Of a stretch of 32,749 bases of DNA, positions 8,678 to 16,410 are shown piece after piece. The stretch spans positions 1-32,749 of the forward strand of contig CACWHK010000026.1 of assembly GCA_902760755.1 (NCBI GenBank), written 5' to 3'. Under the pieces are notes generated by a model. It was not told the DNA's origin and did not search any database. It was given only the letters and a program-made list of their open reading frames with translations. The DNA comes from an uncultured Lachnospiraceae bacterium (GTDB lineage: Bacteria > Bacillota > Clostridia > Lachnospirales > Lachnospiraceae). Within the stretch, counting starts at the first letter, position 1; every line of letters starts with the position of its first letter. The position numbers and the translations under genes are program-made.

Positions 8678-8697
8678 CAACCCGTTTCCACGGGTTG
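8678..8697 (+). promoter_or_regulatory. Hairpin inside the aroA ribosome-binding region
   Basis: A 7-base perfect stem (CAACCCG 8678-8684, CGGGTTG 8691-8697) with a 6-base loop lies between AAGGAAC (8671-8677, the only Shine-Dalgarno-like sequence) and ATG 8701. Folding would bring the AAGGAAC to a normal distance from that ATG. Whether this is a structured ribosome site or a translational control element is inference. Confidence 0.4.
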
Positions 8698-8700
8698 CAA

Positions 8701-10233
8701 ATGAGCAGAATTAATATGGAAGAAACGATGAATACCGATTATATAGCATTCCGGGACAACCGGGTAACGCTGACCCACCCTGCCGGGATCCCCGGGGGAG
8801 TCGTGGCTGCGATCCCCTCCAAGTCCCACGCCCACCGGCTTCTGATCGCCGCTGCCCTGTCCGAGGCTCCGGTCCGTCTGCTATGTCCCACAACCTCGAA
8901 GGATATAGATGCGACCGCCGTGAGTCTTTCCGCCATGGGAGCAACCATCCGGCGGATCGAGGACGGCTTTCTTGTGGACGGCAGCTGTCGGAAATCACCT
9001 GCCTCCACAGAGGATACCGGGATTCCACAAGCCCCCGAAGACATGCCACGGACTCTGCACCCCTCTGATGAAACACCTGGAATTCTGCAGGTCGGTGAAA
9101 GCGGATCCACGCTGCGCTTCCTGCTCCCGATTCTCGGAGCCCTGGGCTGCAAAGCAGAGCTGCATATGCAGGGACGACTTTCCCAGCGCCCGCTGTCACC
9201 CTTATACGAAGAAATGTGCCGCCACGGCGTCACCCTTTCCCCTCAGGGGGAGAATCCCCTCCGGATCGAGGGTACCCTGACGCCCGGCGATTATCAGATC
9301 GACGGAGGCGTATCCTCCCAGTACATCACGGGACTGCTCTTTGCACTCCCGCTCCTTTCCGATGATTCCCGGCTTACCATCACGGGAAGGCTGGAGTCCC
9401 GCCCCTACGTGGACATCACCCTTCAGGTGCTACGGGAATTCGGGATTACCGTGAAATGTGCGGAAGGCCCTGACATCAGTAGCGTTCCGGGTGCAACCGT
9501 ATGCTTTGATATCCCCGGCGGACAGCACTATCGGTACAGGAAAGAAAACGATGCATCAAATCCGGCGGAAGGAAGCAATCCTCCCGTCTGCAGAGTGGAA
9601 GGCGACTGGTCGAATGCCGCATTCTTCCTCACTGCCGGTGCGATCCAGCCGGGAGCCATCACCGTAACCGGCTGCAATCAGGCATCCGCCCAGGGAGATC
9701 AGGCCATCGTTTCCCTTCTTGCACGCTTTGGAGCAACCATCACCACAAAGCCCTCCGTATTCTCCACGGGGCATACAGACATCACCGTCTCCGGCGGGAA
9801 GCTGCACGCCATCGAGATCGATGCCGCTGACATCCCGGATCTGGTTCCAATCCTGTCCGTGGCCTCTGCCTATGCGGAAGGAACCACCATCATCCGGAAC
9901 ATCGGACGACTCCGGATCAAGGAGAGTGACCGGGTCGCAACCGTTCTGGAGATGCTCCTCGGCCTTGGGGCAGATGCATCGGTGGAACAGGACACCTCCG
10001 GCGAATACCTTCGGATCACGGGGAAGCCTACACTCCGCGGAGGAACCGTTTCCTCCCATAACGATCACCGGATCGCCATGGCCGCTGCCATCGCATCCCT
10101 TGGCTGCACCGGACCCGTTACCATCGAGGATTCCATGGCGGTGAGCAAGTCTTATCCGGGATTCTACGCAGACCTTGAGGAGATTCTTCGGCCTTCGGGG
10201 TCGCGCCTCCCGGCTTGGTCGATTCGGCGCTGA
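8701..10233 (+). CDS. aroA: 3-phosphoshikimate 1-carboxyvinyltransferase (EPSP synthase)
   Basis: About 510 aa; transfers enolpyruvyl from PEP to shikimate-3-phosphate. Signature motifs are IPSKSHAHRLLIAAAL, GESGSTLRFLLPILGAL (the PEP-site loop), QYITGLLFALPLL, RIKESDRVATVLEMLLGLGA, and HNDHRIAMAAAIAS near the end. It is about 80 residues longer than usual, because of two hydrophilic insertions: about residues 95-130 (before GESGSTLRF) and around 285-298. The last dozen codons come from a tandem repeat starting at 10199, which also supplies the stop. The start is uncertain: ATG 8701, 8716 and 8728 are all in frame; 8701 follows the hairpin described separately, and 8728 has a weak GGAAG upstream. 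Confidence 0.93.
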   Translation: MSRINMEETMNTDYIAFRDNRVTLTHPAGIPGGVVAAIPSKSHAHRLLIAAALSEAPVRLLCPTTSKDIDATAVSLSAMGATIRRIEDGFLVDGSCRKSPASTEDTGIPQAPEDMPRTLHPSDETPGILQVGESGSTLRFLLPILGALGCKAELHMQGRLSQRPLSPLYEEMCRHGVTLSPQGENPLRIEGTLTPGDYQIDGGVSSQYITGLLFALPLLSDDSRLTITGRLESRPYVDITLQVLREFGITVKCAEGPDISSVPGATVCFDIPGGQHYRYRKENDASNPAEGSNPPVCRVEGDWSNAAFFLTAGAIQPGAITVTGCNQASAQGDQAIVSLLARFGATITTKPSVFSTGHTDITVSGGKLHAIEIDAADIPDLVPILSVASAYAEGTTIIRNIGRLRIKESDRVATVLEMLLGLGADASVEQDTSGEYLRITGKPTLRGGTVSSHNDHRIAMAAAIASLGCTGPVTIEDSMAVSKSYPGFYADLEEILRPSGSRLPAWSIRR

Positions 10234-10296
10234 ACGCAAGGTCGCGCCTCCCGGCTTGGTCGATTCGGCGCTGAACGCAAGGTCGCGCCTCCCGGC
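10199..10296. repeat. Tandem repeat, 41-base unit, about 2.4 copies
   Basis: Identical 41-base units begin at 10199 (GGTCGCGCCTCCCGGCTTGG...), 10240 and 10281; the third is cut after 16 bases, where a 17-base repeat takes over. The first copy covers the final codons and stop of aroA. The exactness of the copies suggests recent slippage or recombination. Confidence 0.95.
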
Positions 10297-10359
10297 ATGC
10301 AGCGCCCACCGGCATGCAGCGCCCACCGGCATGCAGCGCCCACCGGCATGCAGCGCCCA
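10294..10359. repeat. Tandem repeat, 17-base unit, about 3.9 copies
   Basis: The unit GGCATGCAGCGCCCACC starts at 10294, 10311, 10328 and 10345, with the last copy losing its final bases. It abuts the 41-base repeat. Right after it, two near-identical 14-base segments (GAATGACATACCCC at 10360, GAATGACACACCCC at 10384) form a third, 24-base-period repeat. No coding function is apparent. Confidence 0.95.
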
Positions 10360-10408
10360 GAATGACATACCCCCTGCGGGACGGAATGACACACCCCTCT
10401 ACAACAAT

Positions 10409-10465
10409 AACAGGAAGGACGGAGCGTACGACATTTTCCATGGCGTACGCTCCGTCCTTCCTGTT
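10409..10465. terminator. Bidirectional terminator-like hairpin between convergent genes
   Basis: A perfect 22-base stem (10409-10430 pairing with 10444-10465) with a 13-base loop sits between the ends of aroA (plus) and the membrane protein at 10478 (minus). The flanks are T-rich on both exit sides (TGTATATTATT on plus, ATTGTTGTAG on minus) but lack a classic T-run. The location and stem length support termination in both directions. Confidence 0.75.
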
Positions 10466-10477
10466 GTATATTATTGG

Positions 10478-11095
10478 TCAATCATCCTCGTTGAGTGTTT
10501 CGATCAGATACCGGAATGCCTCCGTAAAGATGTAAAGTCCGATCCCGAGATAGAGGAACCAGGCCCCGAGCCCCGGCAGCTTCCAGTCATGATACCCATC
10601 CAGCATCAGACTCTGCCAGGAAAGATAGGTCTCATTCATCCGGTCATACAGCACCGTGTAGTGAAGCGTTCGCTCCAGCACGACCACGGATGTCATCGCC
10701 AGCACCGGAGGAATGATATGGCTGATCAGACGAAACCGCCCGAAGAACCGCTCCGCCGGATGCTCCGGCTTCAGGAAGGATTTCCCCCACTGATCCCGGA
10801 ATGCGAAGTACAGAACCCAGATCCCGCTGACCATCAGCAGAAGTCCCATCAGGATCACCAGAAACTTCGCCCAGGAGGAATCCGTGTAACCCTTGGAAAA
10901 GGCGGCCTTCACCACCTGAAACATGGAGAAACCCTCGTTCACTCGAATGTCCGCCTTCACCAGCACGACACGCCAGTGAAAGAAGGGGGCTGCCAACATA
11001 AGCGCTCCCGAAAGAAGCCCCAGCCATTTACACAGCTGAACCGATCCGGGGCGTTCATAAAAAGGCTTTTTTTCCCGTTTCTCCCGTTCTACCAT
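10478..11095 (-). CDS. Four-TM membrane protein, unknown function
   Basis: A 205-aa protein I do not recognise. It has a basic, charged N-terminus (EREKREKKPFYERP). TM segments lie at about 20-42, 77-103 and 122-143, and near the C-terminus (LPGLGAWFLYLGIGLYIFTEAFRYLIE). The loop between TM1 and TM2 carries hydrophilic sequence of about 35 residues. Its start overlaps the stop of the upstream nucleotidyltransferase gene by 7 bases, so the two are probably translationally coupled. The neighbours (nucleotidyltransferase, LCP ligase) hint at an envelope role, but nothing in the protein itself shows one. Confidence 0.85.
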   Translation of the reverse strand: MVEREKREKKPFYERPGSVQLCKWLGLLSGALMLAAPFFHWRVVLVKADIRVNEGFSMFQVVKAAFSKGYTDSSWAKFLVILMGLLLMVSGIWVLYFAFRDQWGKSFLKPEHPAERFFGRFRLISHIIPPVLAMTSVVVLERTLHYTVLYDRMNETYLSWQSLMLDGYHDWKLPGLGAWFLYLGIGLYIFTEAFRYLIETLNEDD

Positions 11096-12009
11096 ACAGA
11101 ATCCGGATACACACCTGCATCCGTCAGCACCCTCAGTGCCTCAACCACCGACGGGATATCCTCCTGATAGGTCATGCCGAACCAGGTGGAATTCGTCGGA
11201 AGAACAACCACCGAAGCCTTTCCGCGGTCCATCATATTCTGAACCGCCTCGGAGATCGTCTCCTCAAACTTCAGCGGATTCTTCTCCACGCCCTCGCGAA
11301 GACGTGCAGGGAAGGACTCGGATATATCATCGATAAAGCCGGGCTGGAATGCCCAAAGATTCATGGAAGCCAGCGCACCCTCCGGGATCTCATCCCAGTT
11401 TTCTCCGCCGTCCAGCGTGTAGTAGCCCACGCCTTCCTCCAGCATGATCTCTTTTCTCTCGTCGATCCGGATCAGACGATTCTCCTCGTCACATTTGCAG
11501 ATGCCACGGGAAACCGTTCCGTTCTCGGACAGGGTCCGTACCGCGTCATAACCGATGATCGCGTGTGCCGTAGGCTCGGAATCTTCCTTCGTCAGGAAAT
11601 CATACGCAAGCTTGAAGGAATCCACACCATAATAATCGTCCGCATTGATCGTAAGGAACGGACGACCGGCCAGTGCTTCTCTGCAGCAGAACAGCGCATG
11701 GGTTGTACCCCAGGGCTTCTCACGCCCCTCCGGAACAGCCACGCCCTCCGGGAGCATATCCAGCTCCTGGCAGACATACTCAACCTTCATCTTCCGCTCA
11801 ACACGGGCACCGATCTTCATTTTAAACTCATTTTCAAAATCATGACGGATGATGAAAAGCACCTCGCGGAAGCCTCCGCGATAAGCATCATAGATCGCAT
11901 AATCCATCAGCGCATGACCCATTGTATCAACAGAAGCCACCTGCTTTAAGCCTCCGAAGCGGCTGCCCATACCTGCAGCCATAACAACCAATACCGGTTC
12001 TTTCTTCAT
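11089..12009 (-). CDS. Sugar-phosphate nucleotidyltransferase family protein
   Basis: About 306 aa. The N-terminal VLVVMAAGMGSRFGGLKQ is the nucleotide-binding GxGxRFGGxKQ signature of NTP_transferase enzymes. TINADDYYG matches the metal-binding Asp region, and REKPWGTTHALFCC is the substrate-side loop. The family couples NTP with a sugar phosphate to give NDP-sugars; the specific sugar cannot be read. ATG 12009 is chosen because AGAAGGGG lies 8 bases upstream; a GTG at 12036 in the same frame would add nine residues and lacks a good ribosome site. It is 50 bases downstream of the LCP gene, in what looks like a three-gene unit. Confidence 0.9.
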   Translation of the reverse strand: MKKEPVLVVMAAGMGSRFGGLKQVASVDTMGHALMDYAIYDAYRGGFREVLFIIRHDFENEFKMKIGARVERKMKVEYVCQELDMLPEGVAVPEGREKPWGTTHALFCCREALAGRPFLTINADDYYGVDSFKLAYDFLTKEDSEPTAHAIIGYDAVRTLSENGTVSRGICKCDEENRLIRIDERKEIMLEEGVGYYTLDGGENWDEIPEGALASMNLWAFQPGFIDDISESFPARLREGVEKNPLKFEETISEAVQNMMDRGKASVVVLPTNSTWFGMTYQEDIPSVVEALRVLTDAGVYPDSVW

Positions 12010-12059
12010 ATCGTGATCCCCTTCTCTTTTATTCACCTGTCACCTGTCCTGCTGACACC

Positions 12060-13592
12060 CTAGAAGTTCCCCTTCGGAGCATTCTCCTTTACTTCATCCT
12101 GTGTCATGGTCTCTCCGTTCAGTGTCCGCTGGATCAGCTCATTTGCGTAATCCACACATCTCCACTCCGGTGTAACCACGGAAGCCTCGCCTCCGCCGGT
12201 GTAGCATACGCCCCAGTCAGGATAGCCCATAACCTCATAGCTGAGAACGTTCCAGCTGCGGTCGGACTCGATCATTTCCTGTACCAGCTCACCTACCTCA
12301 TCCTTCGTCATGTTGGTCTCGAAGGTGTTGGACAGCTCCTCCATAACCTCACTGAAGTTGTACAGCAGCTGAGAGGATTCCAGTGCGGAGACGACGCCCT
12401 TGATCACCTCCATCTGGTTTCTTCCTCGCTGGAAGTCACCGTCGCCGAAGGAGTGGCGCTCCCGCGCAAATGCAAGAGCTGCACGTCCGTACAGATGGTT
12501 CATACCCTTCTCATAGGTGAAGTAGTCTGTCTCCATCGGCGTACCGAAGGAGTACTGGGAGTATACATCGATACCACCCAGGGCATCGATAATATTAATG
12601 AATCCCGAGAAATTCAGTCTTACATAGTAGTCCAGATTTACGTCGTAGATCATTTCCAGGGTATCCATGGAAACCTCGATACCGTAAATGCCGGCGTGTG
12701 TCAGCTTATCCTTGGATCCGTCGGAGATAGACAGCGGCACGTAGAAGTCACGCGGTGTCGTGATCAGCATGATCTGACGGGTATTCCGGTTTACGACAGC
12801 GATGATATTTACGTCGCTTCGGCTCTTGGTGGATACCGAACCGAAGGTGTCGATACCGCTGAGGTAAACGGCAAAGCAGCCGGCTGCCTTCGGAACCTCT
12901 TCCTTCTTTTCTTCGGTCGAAATTTCCACAACCGTTTCGATCTTCTTCTCCAGAATGATCTTCAGGGTATCCGAGTAGTGCTGATACTCCTCGGAGCCAT
13001 CCAGCGCCGATACAAAGGCGGAGCTGGAAACAAATCCGCGGATCTCCTGGCCGTCCAGTGCCTTTGCGATATCGAAGATGGTCTCATATTCCTTCGTGAT
13101 CAGCTTCTGACCAACCGCATCCTCGATCTGCTTTACGGTCTCATCTGCCTTATCACGGTCCTTCTCCCTCAGGATTCCGAAGGGGTAGCTTGCCGCGACG
13201 GCTTCATTGATCGAGCTTACGGGATCATCCTTCTTTACATAGACGTTCATCACCGTAACCTCGGTGGTCTTGCCGGTCACCTTATCCAGGGCCTTATCCG
13301 CATGACGCACAAGATAGATTCCGTAGCCGACGATGGTCGTAACCAGGATCGCAAGTATGATACCCACGACTCCCGTTTTCTTATTCATCTGCATCAGTAC
13401 CACAAGTACCGGGAGAATCCCCAGAACCACGCCCGCAAGAAGTGCGTACTTCATCGGAACGACCTTGGTAGAGATAGCGAAATATATGAATAAAACAGAA
13501 ACAACAAACTCGATCAGAGCCAGCACGCAGCCGATTACCTTCTGCTTGCTCACTTTGGCCTTCTTCTTTTTTCTGCTATTTGTACTAGCCAT
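12060..13592 (-). CDS. LytR-CpsA-Psr (LCP) family wall-polymer phosphotransferase
   Basis: A 510-aa protein. The short basic cytoplasmic N-terminus (NSRKKKKAKVSKQK) is followed by three closely spaced TM segments (about 18-40, 45-63, 70-92). An accessory extracellular domain of about 150 residues comes next. The LCP catalytic domain begins GCFAVYLSGIDTFGSVSTKSRSDVNIIAVVN and includes LITTPRDFYVPL, LGGIDVYS, and the arginine-rich FARERHSFGDGDFQRGRNQ. LCP enzymes attach undecaprenyl-linked glycopolymers to peptidoglycan. ATG 13592 is chosen for the GAGGTG ribosome site 7 bases upstream. The gene has its own promoter and is divergent from rsmG. Confidence 0.95.
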   Translation of the reverse strand: MASTNSRKKKKAKVSKQKVIGCVLALIEFVVSVLFIYFAISTKVVPMKYALLAGVVLGILPVLVVLMQMNKKTGVVGIILAILVTTIVGYGIYLVRHADKALDKVTGKTTEVTVMNVYVKKDDPVSSINEAVAASYPFGILREKDRDKADETVKQIEDAVGQKLITKEYETIFDIAKALDGQEIRGFVSSSAFVSALDGSEEYQHYSDTLKIILEKKIETVVEISTEEKKEEVPKAAGCFAVYLSGIDTFGSVSTKSRSDVNIIAVVNRNTRQIMLITTPRDFYVPLSISDGSKDKLTHAGIYGIEVSMDTLEMIYDVNLDYYVRLNFSGFINIIDALGGIDVYSQYSFGTPMETDYFTYEKGMNHLYGRAALAFARERHSFGDGDFQRGRNQMEVIKGVVSALESSQLLYNFSEVMEELSNTFETNMTKDEVGELVQEMIESDRSWNVLSYEVMGYPDWGVCYTGGGEASVVTPEWRCVDYANELIQRTLNGETMTQDEVKENAPKGNF

Positions 13593-13623
13593 AGTGCACC
13601 TCATTTTCATTTACTAAACCACT

Positions 13624-13651
13624 ATTCTAACATAACTTAAGAGACTTTCAA
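13624..13651 (-). promoter_or_regulatory. Promoter of the LCP operon
   Basis: On the minus strand TTGAAA (13646-13651), a 16-base spacer and an extended -10 TGTTAGAAT (hexamer at 13624-13629). The start of transcription would be about 25 bases before the LCP start codon. Confidence 0.65.
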
Positions 13652-13690
13652 ACTCTTTTTTCAAAATGCTCACAGATTCGGGCGGATTCA

Positions 13691-13699
13691 TGCTATAAT
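13691..13699 (+). promoter_or_regulatory. Extended -10 promoter of rsmG
   Basis: TGCTATAAT at 13691-13699 is a perfect extended -10 element. No recognisable -35 box lies 16-18 bases upstream, which is acceptable for extended -10 promoters. The ATG of rsmG follows 41 bases after the -10. Confidence 0.6.
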
Positions 13700-13739
13700 G
13701 AAAGCAAGATTTTACTATGAAATGAAACGAGGAATCTGG

Positions 13740-14474
13740 ATGGAACGGATCAGAACCTGTCTTGCCGCTGCCGGCATCCCGGTCAGCGACACGCAGCTTG
13801 CACAGCTTACAACCTATTATGAAATGGTCATCGAAAGGAACAAGGTGATGAACCTGACGGCCATCACGGAACGGGAGGAGTTTATCGTAAAGCACCTGAT
13901 CGACAGCCTGGCTCCGCTCCTTTCAGAGGAGCTATGTCCTCTCTTCCGGGATCGGGCAGACGGGACTGCCATCCGGCTGATCGACGTCGGCACCGGAGCC
14001 GGCTTCCCGGGGATCCCTCTTAAGATCCTCTGTCCGAAGCTTTCCGTCACCCTGCTGGATTCTCTGCAGAAGCGGGTTAACTTCCTGCAGGAAGTGATCA
14101 CGGCGCTGAAGCTTTCCGATATCCGGGCGGTCCATATGCGTGCCGAGGAGGGAGGACAGAGTCCTGCCCACCGGGAGAAGTACGATCTGGCCGTATCCCG
14201 GGCCGTGGCGAACCTCTCCCTGCTGGCGGAATATGATCTTCCCTTCGTGAAGAAGGGAGGAACCTTCCTGGCATATAAGTCCGGAGAGGTTGAAGAGGAG
14301 ATGGCCTCTGCGGAACGGGCCATCCGGATCCTGGGCGGACTGCTTGAGAGGCCGGTTTACATAACACTTCCAGACTCGGATATCCGGCGTGCATTTCTTC
14401 CGATCCGGAAGGAGAAGCCCACACCGAAGGCGTATCCGAGGAAGGCCGGAACGGCAAAGAAGGATCCGCTGTAA
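13740..14474 (+). CDS. rsmG: 16S rRNA (guanine527-N7)-methyltransferase
   Basis: A 244-aa RsmG/GidB protein, methylating G527 in the 530 loop of 16S rRNA with SAM. Motifs are NLTAITEREEFIVKHLIDSLAPL, the SAM-binding IDVGTGAGFPGIPLKIL, LLDSLQKRVNFLQEV and AVSRAVANLSLLAEY. The start at 13740 follows ACGAGGAA by 5-6 bases; an in-frame ATG at 13698 overlaps the promoter -10 and is rejected. The basic C-terminus (RKEKPTPKAYPRKAGTAKKDPL) is typical. It stands alone here, not next to mnmG as in many genomes, and ends at a strong terminator. Confidence 0.96.
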   Translation: MERIRTCLAAAGIPVSDTQLAQLTTYYEMVIERNKVMNLTAITEREEFIVKHLIDSLAPLLSEELCPLFRDRADGTAIRLIDVGTGAGFPGIPLKILCPKLSVTLLDSLQKRVNFLQEVITALKLSDIRAVHMRAEEGGQSPAHREKYDLAVSRAVANLSLLAEYDLPFVKKGGTFLAYKSGEVEEEMASAERAIRILGGLLERPVYITLPDSDIRRAFLPIRKEKPTPKAYPRKAGTAKKDPL

Positions 14475-14498
14475 AGCTCCCAACAAAGCGCGCAAAAC

Positions 14499-14563
14499 AA
14501 AAGACCGGAGCCGGCTCGTAGTGCATTTGAAATGTACCACGAACCGACCCCGGTCTTTTTTTT
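14499..14563. terminator. Bidirectional intrinsic terminator after rsmG and the AGCS symporter gene
   Basis: AAAAGACCGG (14499-14508) pairs with CCGGTCTTTT (14550-14559), followed by an 8-base T-run on the plus strand. On the minus strand the other arm ends in TTTTGTTTTG. An inner long imperfect stem (14511-14546) extends the structure. It separates two convergent genes. Confidence 0.92.
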
Positions 14564-14586
14564 ATTCAGCGCACCCTGCGAGGAGT

Positions 14587-16167
14587 TTAATCCTCACCGG
14601 TTTCTTCAATCTTTTTAATATGCTCCGCTTCGATTTCAGGGAAATGTGACAGCATGGGCTTCACATCCGTCTTCCCCTTGATCCGCCGGTCCACATAGTT
14701 TTTGGTCAGCTTCATAACCAGCGGCGAAAGCGCCATCACACCGATCAGGTTCGGCAGCATCATCATACCGTTGAAGGTATCCGAGATATCCCACGCGATG
14801 GAGGATGTCATCAGGGCACCCAGCATGATCATAGCCACGAAGATCCCCTTATAGATCTTTGTAACGATCTCCGCCTTGCTTCCGGCCAGATACTCCACAG
14901 CCTTGGTTCCGTAGTGGGACCAGCCCAGCACGGTGGTAAAGGCAAAGAGCAGGATCGCAATGGCGATAAAGTATTTTCCGAATTCGAAATCTCCGAACTT
15001 GAATACCGTATTAAAGGATTCTGCAACCAGTGTTGCATCATCACCCTTAGCGATCACACCGGTTTCCAGATCGATCACACCGGAGGTGAGGATTACAAGC
15101 GCGGTCATGGTGCAGATCACGATGGTATCCGCAAAAACCTCAAAGATTCCCCAAAGGCCCTGCTTCACCGGCTCCACAACGTTGGAGTTGGAGTGCACCA
15201 TAACGGAGGAACCAAGACCTGCCTCATTGGAGAAGACGCCTCGCTTGCAGCCCATGGTGATGATCTCCTTCAGGGCCACACCGGTGGCACCGCCCCAGAG
15301 TGCCTGACTGGAGAAGGCCATGGAGAAGATGGAACCGAAGGCCTTACCGATGGAAGAGATATTTACAAAGATCACGGTCAGGGATCCGAGGATAAACATG
15401 ACGACCATAAACGGAATGATCTTCTCTGCAACATTTGCGATACGCTGCAGACCACCGAGGATCACGATACCAACCAGGATCAGAAGAATGATTCCCACGA
15501 TCAGCATGTAGAGGGTTACCTTGGAGGAACCATCTGCCGAGGTGTAAAGCACTGTATCAGACAGGGCAGGAATATCAAATGCGGAAGTAAAGTTCAGGAC
15601 GATCTTGTTCACCTGACCCATATTTCCGATACCGAAGGAAGCAAGAACCGCACAGATCGCGAAAATGATCGCAAGCACCTTGCCCACATGCTTCATGCCC
15701 TTGTATCCGCCTAAGCCGTCCTGCAGATAATACATGGCACCGCCGGACCATTCCCCCTGCTTATTCTTCCGACGGAAGTAGATACCCAGAATGTTCTCCG
15801 AGTAATTGGTCATCATTCCGAGGAATGCAGCGATCCACATCCAGAAAACCGCACCGGGACCACCGGTTACGATCGCTCCGGCAACACCTGCGATATTTCC
15901 GACACCGACGGTTGCAGCCAGCGCCGTACAGAGTGCCTGGAACTGTGAAATGGACGCCTTCTCTCCTGTATGGGAGCGAACCTTCTTCTCAAAAAGGCTT
16001 CCGATCGTTTTCTTGATCCAGTGACCGAAATGCGACACCTGAAAGCACTTCGTAAGGATCGTCATCAGAAGACCGACTGCGATCAGCAGCCATACACCGA
16101 CTTTGGTCCAGACGAAGCTGTTAACAACGTCATTTACTTCTGCCACATTGTCCAAAAACTGGTTCAT
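14587..16167 (-). CDS. Alanine/glycine:cation symporter (AGCS family)
   Basis: A 526-aa protein with about 10-11 TM segments. Conserved AGCS signatures are TALAATVGVGNIAGVAGAIVTGGPGAVFWMW and GAMYYLQDGLGGYK, then ITMGCKRGVFSNEAGLGSS and FTTVLGWSHYGTKAVEYL. The family imports alanine or glycine with Na+. RBS AGGAGAG lies about 7 bases before the ATG. The gene is monocistronic: its own promoter is at 16257-16286 and a terminator is at 14499-14563. A hairpin plus T-run sits immediately after the promoter (described separately). The short acidic C-terminal tail is normal. Confidence 0.96.
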   Translation of the reverse strand: MNQFLDNVAEVNDVVNSFVWTKVGVWLLIAVGLLMTILTKCFQVSHFGHWIKKTIGSLFEKKVRSHTGEKASISQFQALCTALAATVGVGNIAGVAGAIVTGGPGAVFWMWIAAFLGMMTNYSENILGIYFRRKNKQGEWSGGAMYYLQDGLGGYKGMKHVGKVLAIIFAICAVLASFGIGNMGQVNKIVLNFTSAFDIPALSDTVLYTSADGSSKVTLYMLIVGIILLILVGIVILGGLQRIANVAEKIIPFMVVMFILGSLTVIFVNISSIGKAFGSIFSMAFSSQALWGGATGVALKEIITMGCKRGVFSNEAGLGSSVMVHSNSNVVEPVKQGLWGIFEVFADTIVICTMTALVILTSGVIDLETGVIAKGDDATLVAESFNTVFKFGDFEFGKYFIAIAILLFAFTTVLGWSHYGTKAVEYLAGSKAEIVTKIYKGIFVAMIMLGALMTSSIAWDISDTFNGMMMLPNLIGVMALSPLVMKLTKNYVDRRIKGKTDVKPMLSHFPEIEAEHIKKIEETGED

Positions 16168-16212
16168 GGTTACTCTCCTATTCCCTTATTTCATCTTTGT
16201 TCCTAAACAAAA

Positions 16213-16240
16213 ACGTTCTGACCCCTTGGGTTCAGAACGT
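16213..16240 (-). terminator. Promoter-proximal terminator-like hairpin in the AGCS leader
   Basis: On the minus strand a 9-base stem (ACGTTCTGA/TCAGAACGT, arms 16232-16240 and 16213-16221) is followed directly by TTTTTGTTT. It begins only about 8-10 bases after the predicted transcription start, so it is within the symporter leader. It looks like an intrinsic terminator or attenuator. No glycine riboswitch or T-box is recognisable, because too little leader precedes it. Confidence 0.6.
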
Positions 16241-16256
16241 CTTTGCTCCGGGTAAG

Positions 16257-16286
16257 ATTATAATACCGGTTTCCGTATACCGTCAA
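16257..16286 (-). promoter_or_regulatory. Promoter of the AGCS symporter gene
   Basis: On the minus strand TTGACG (16281-16286), an 18-base spacer and a perfect TATAAT (16257-16262). This is the strongest promoter visible between the Tad operon end and the symporter. Confidence 0.8.
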
Positions 16287-16302
16287 CTGTTTTCTTACAT
16301 CA

Positions 16303-16407
16303 TTCCTGAAGTTCCGGTTCCTCATTTCGCGGTTTCGCATTTACAATCCGGCGGATGAGCTCCAGAATCTCGTACTCTGTATGACCCTTTGGGAATTCCT
16401 GGGCTGA
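16303..16407 (-). pseudogene. Protein-like 33-34-codon tail after the adhesin stop, possible gene remnant
   Basis: On the minus strand, in the same frame as the preceding adhesin and directly after its TAG, the DNA reads AQEFPKGHTEYEILELIRRI and then VNAKPRNEEPELQE before TGA. The composition is that of a soluble, charged C-terminus and unlike random intergenic DNA. There is no start codon. It may be the end of a deleted gene, or a readthrough extension. I do not recognise the source family. Confidence 0.35.
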
Positions 16408-16410
16408 ACA

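Noticed and set aside
10199-10359. Possible CRISPR array
   Set aside because: The units are directly adjacent with no unique spacers, and no cas genes are near.
9556-10481. Minus-strand open frames running through aroA and the repeat cluster
   Set aside because: Their products are repeats of the tandem units (LHAGGRCMPVGAACRW) and antisense aroA; no start signal or domain.
14914-15714. 266-codon plus-strand open frame opposite the AGCS symporter
   Set aside because: His/Asp-rich antisense shadow of a highly conserved transporter.
16241-16400. Glycine riboswitch or T-box before the AGCS symporter
   Set aside because: The promoter lies too close to the gene; the leader is about 80 bases and contains only one hairpin, with no riboswitch core.
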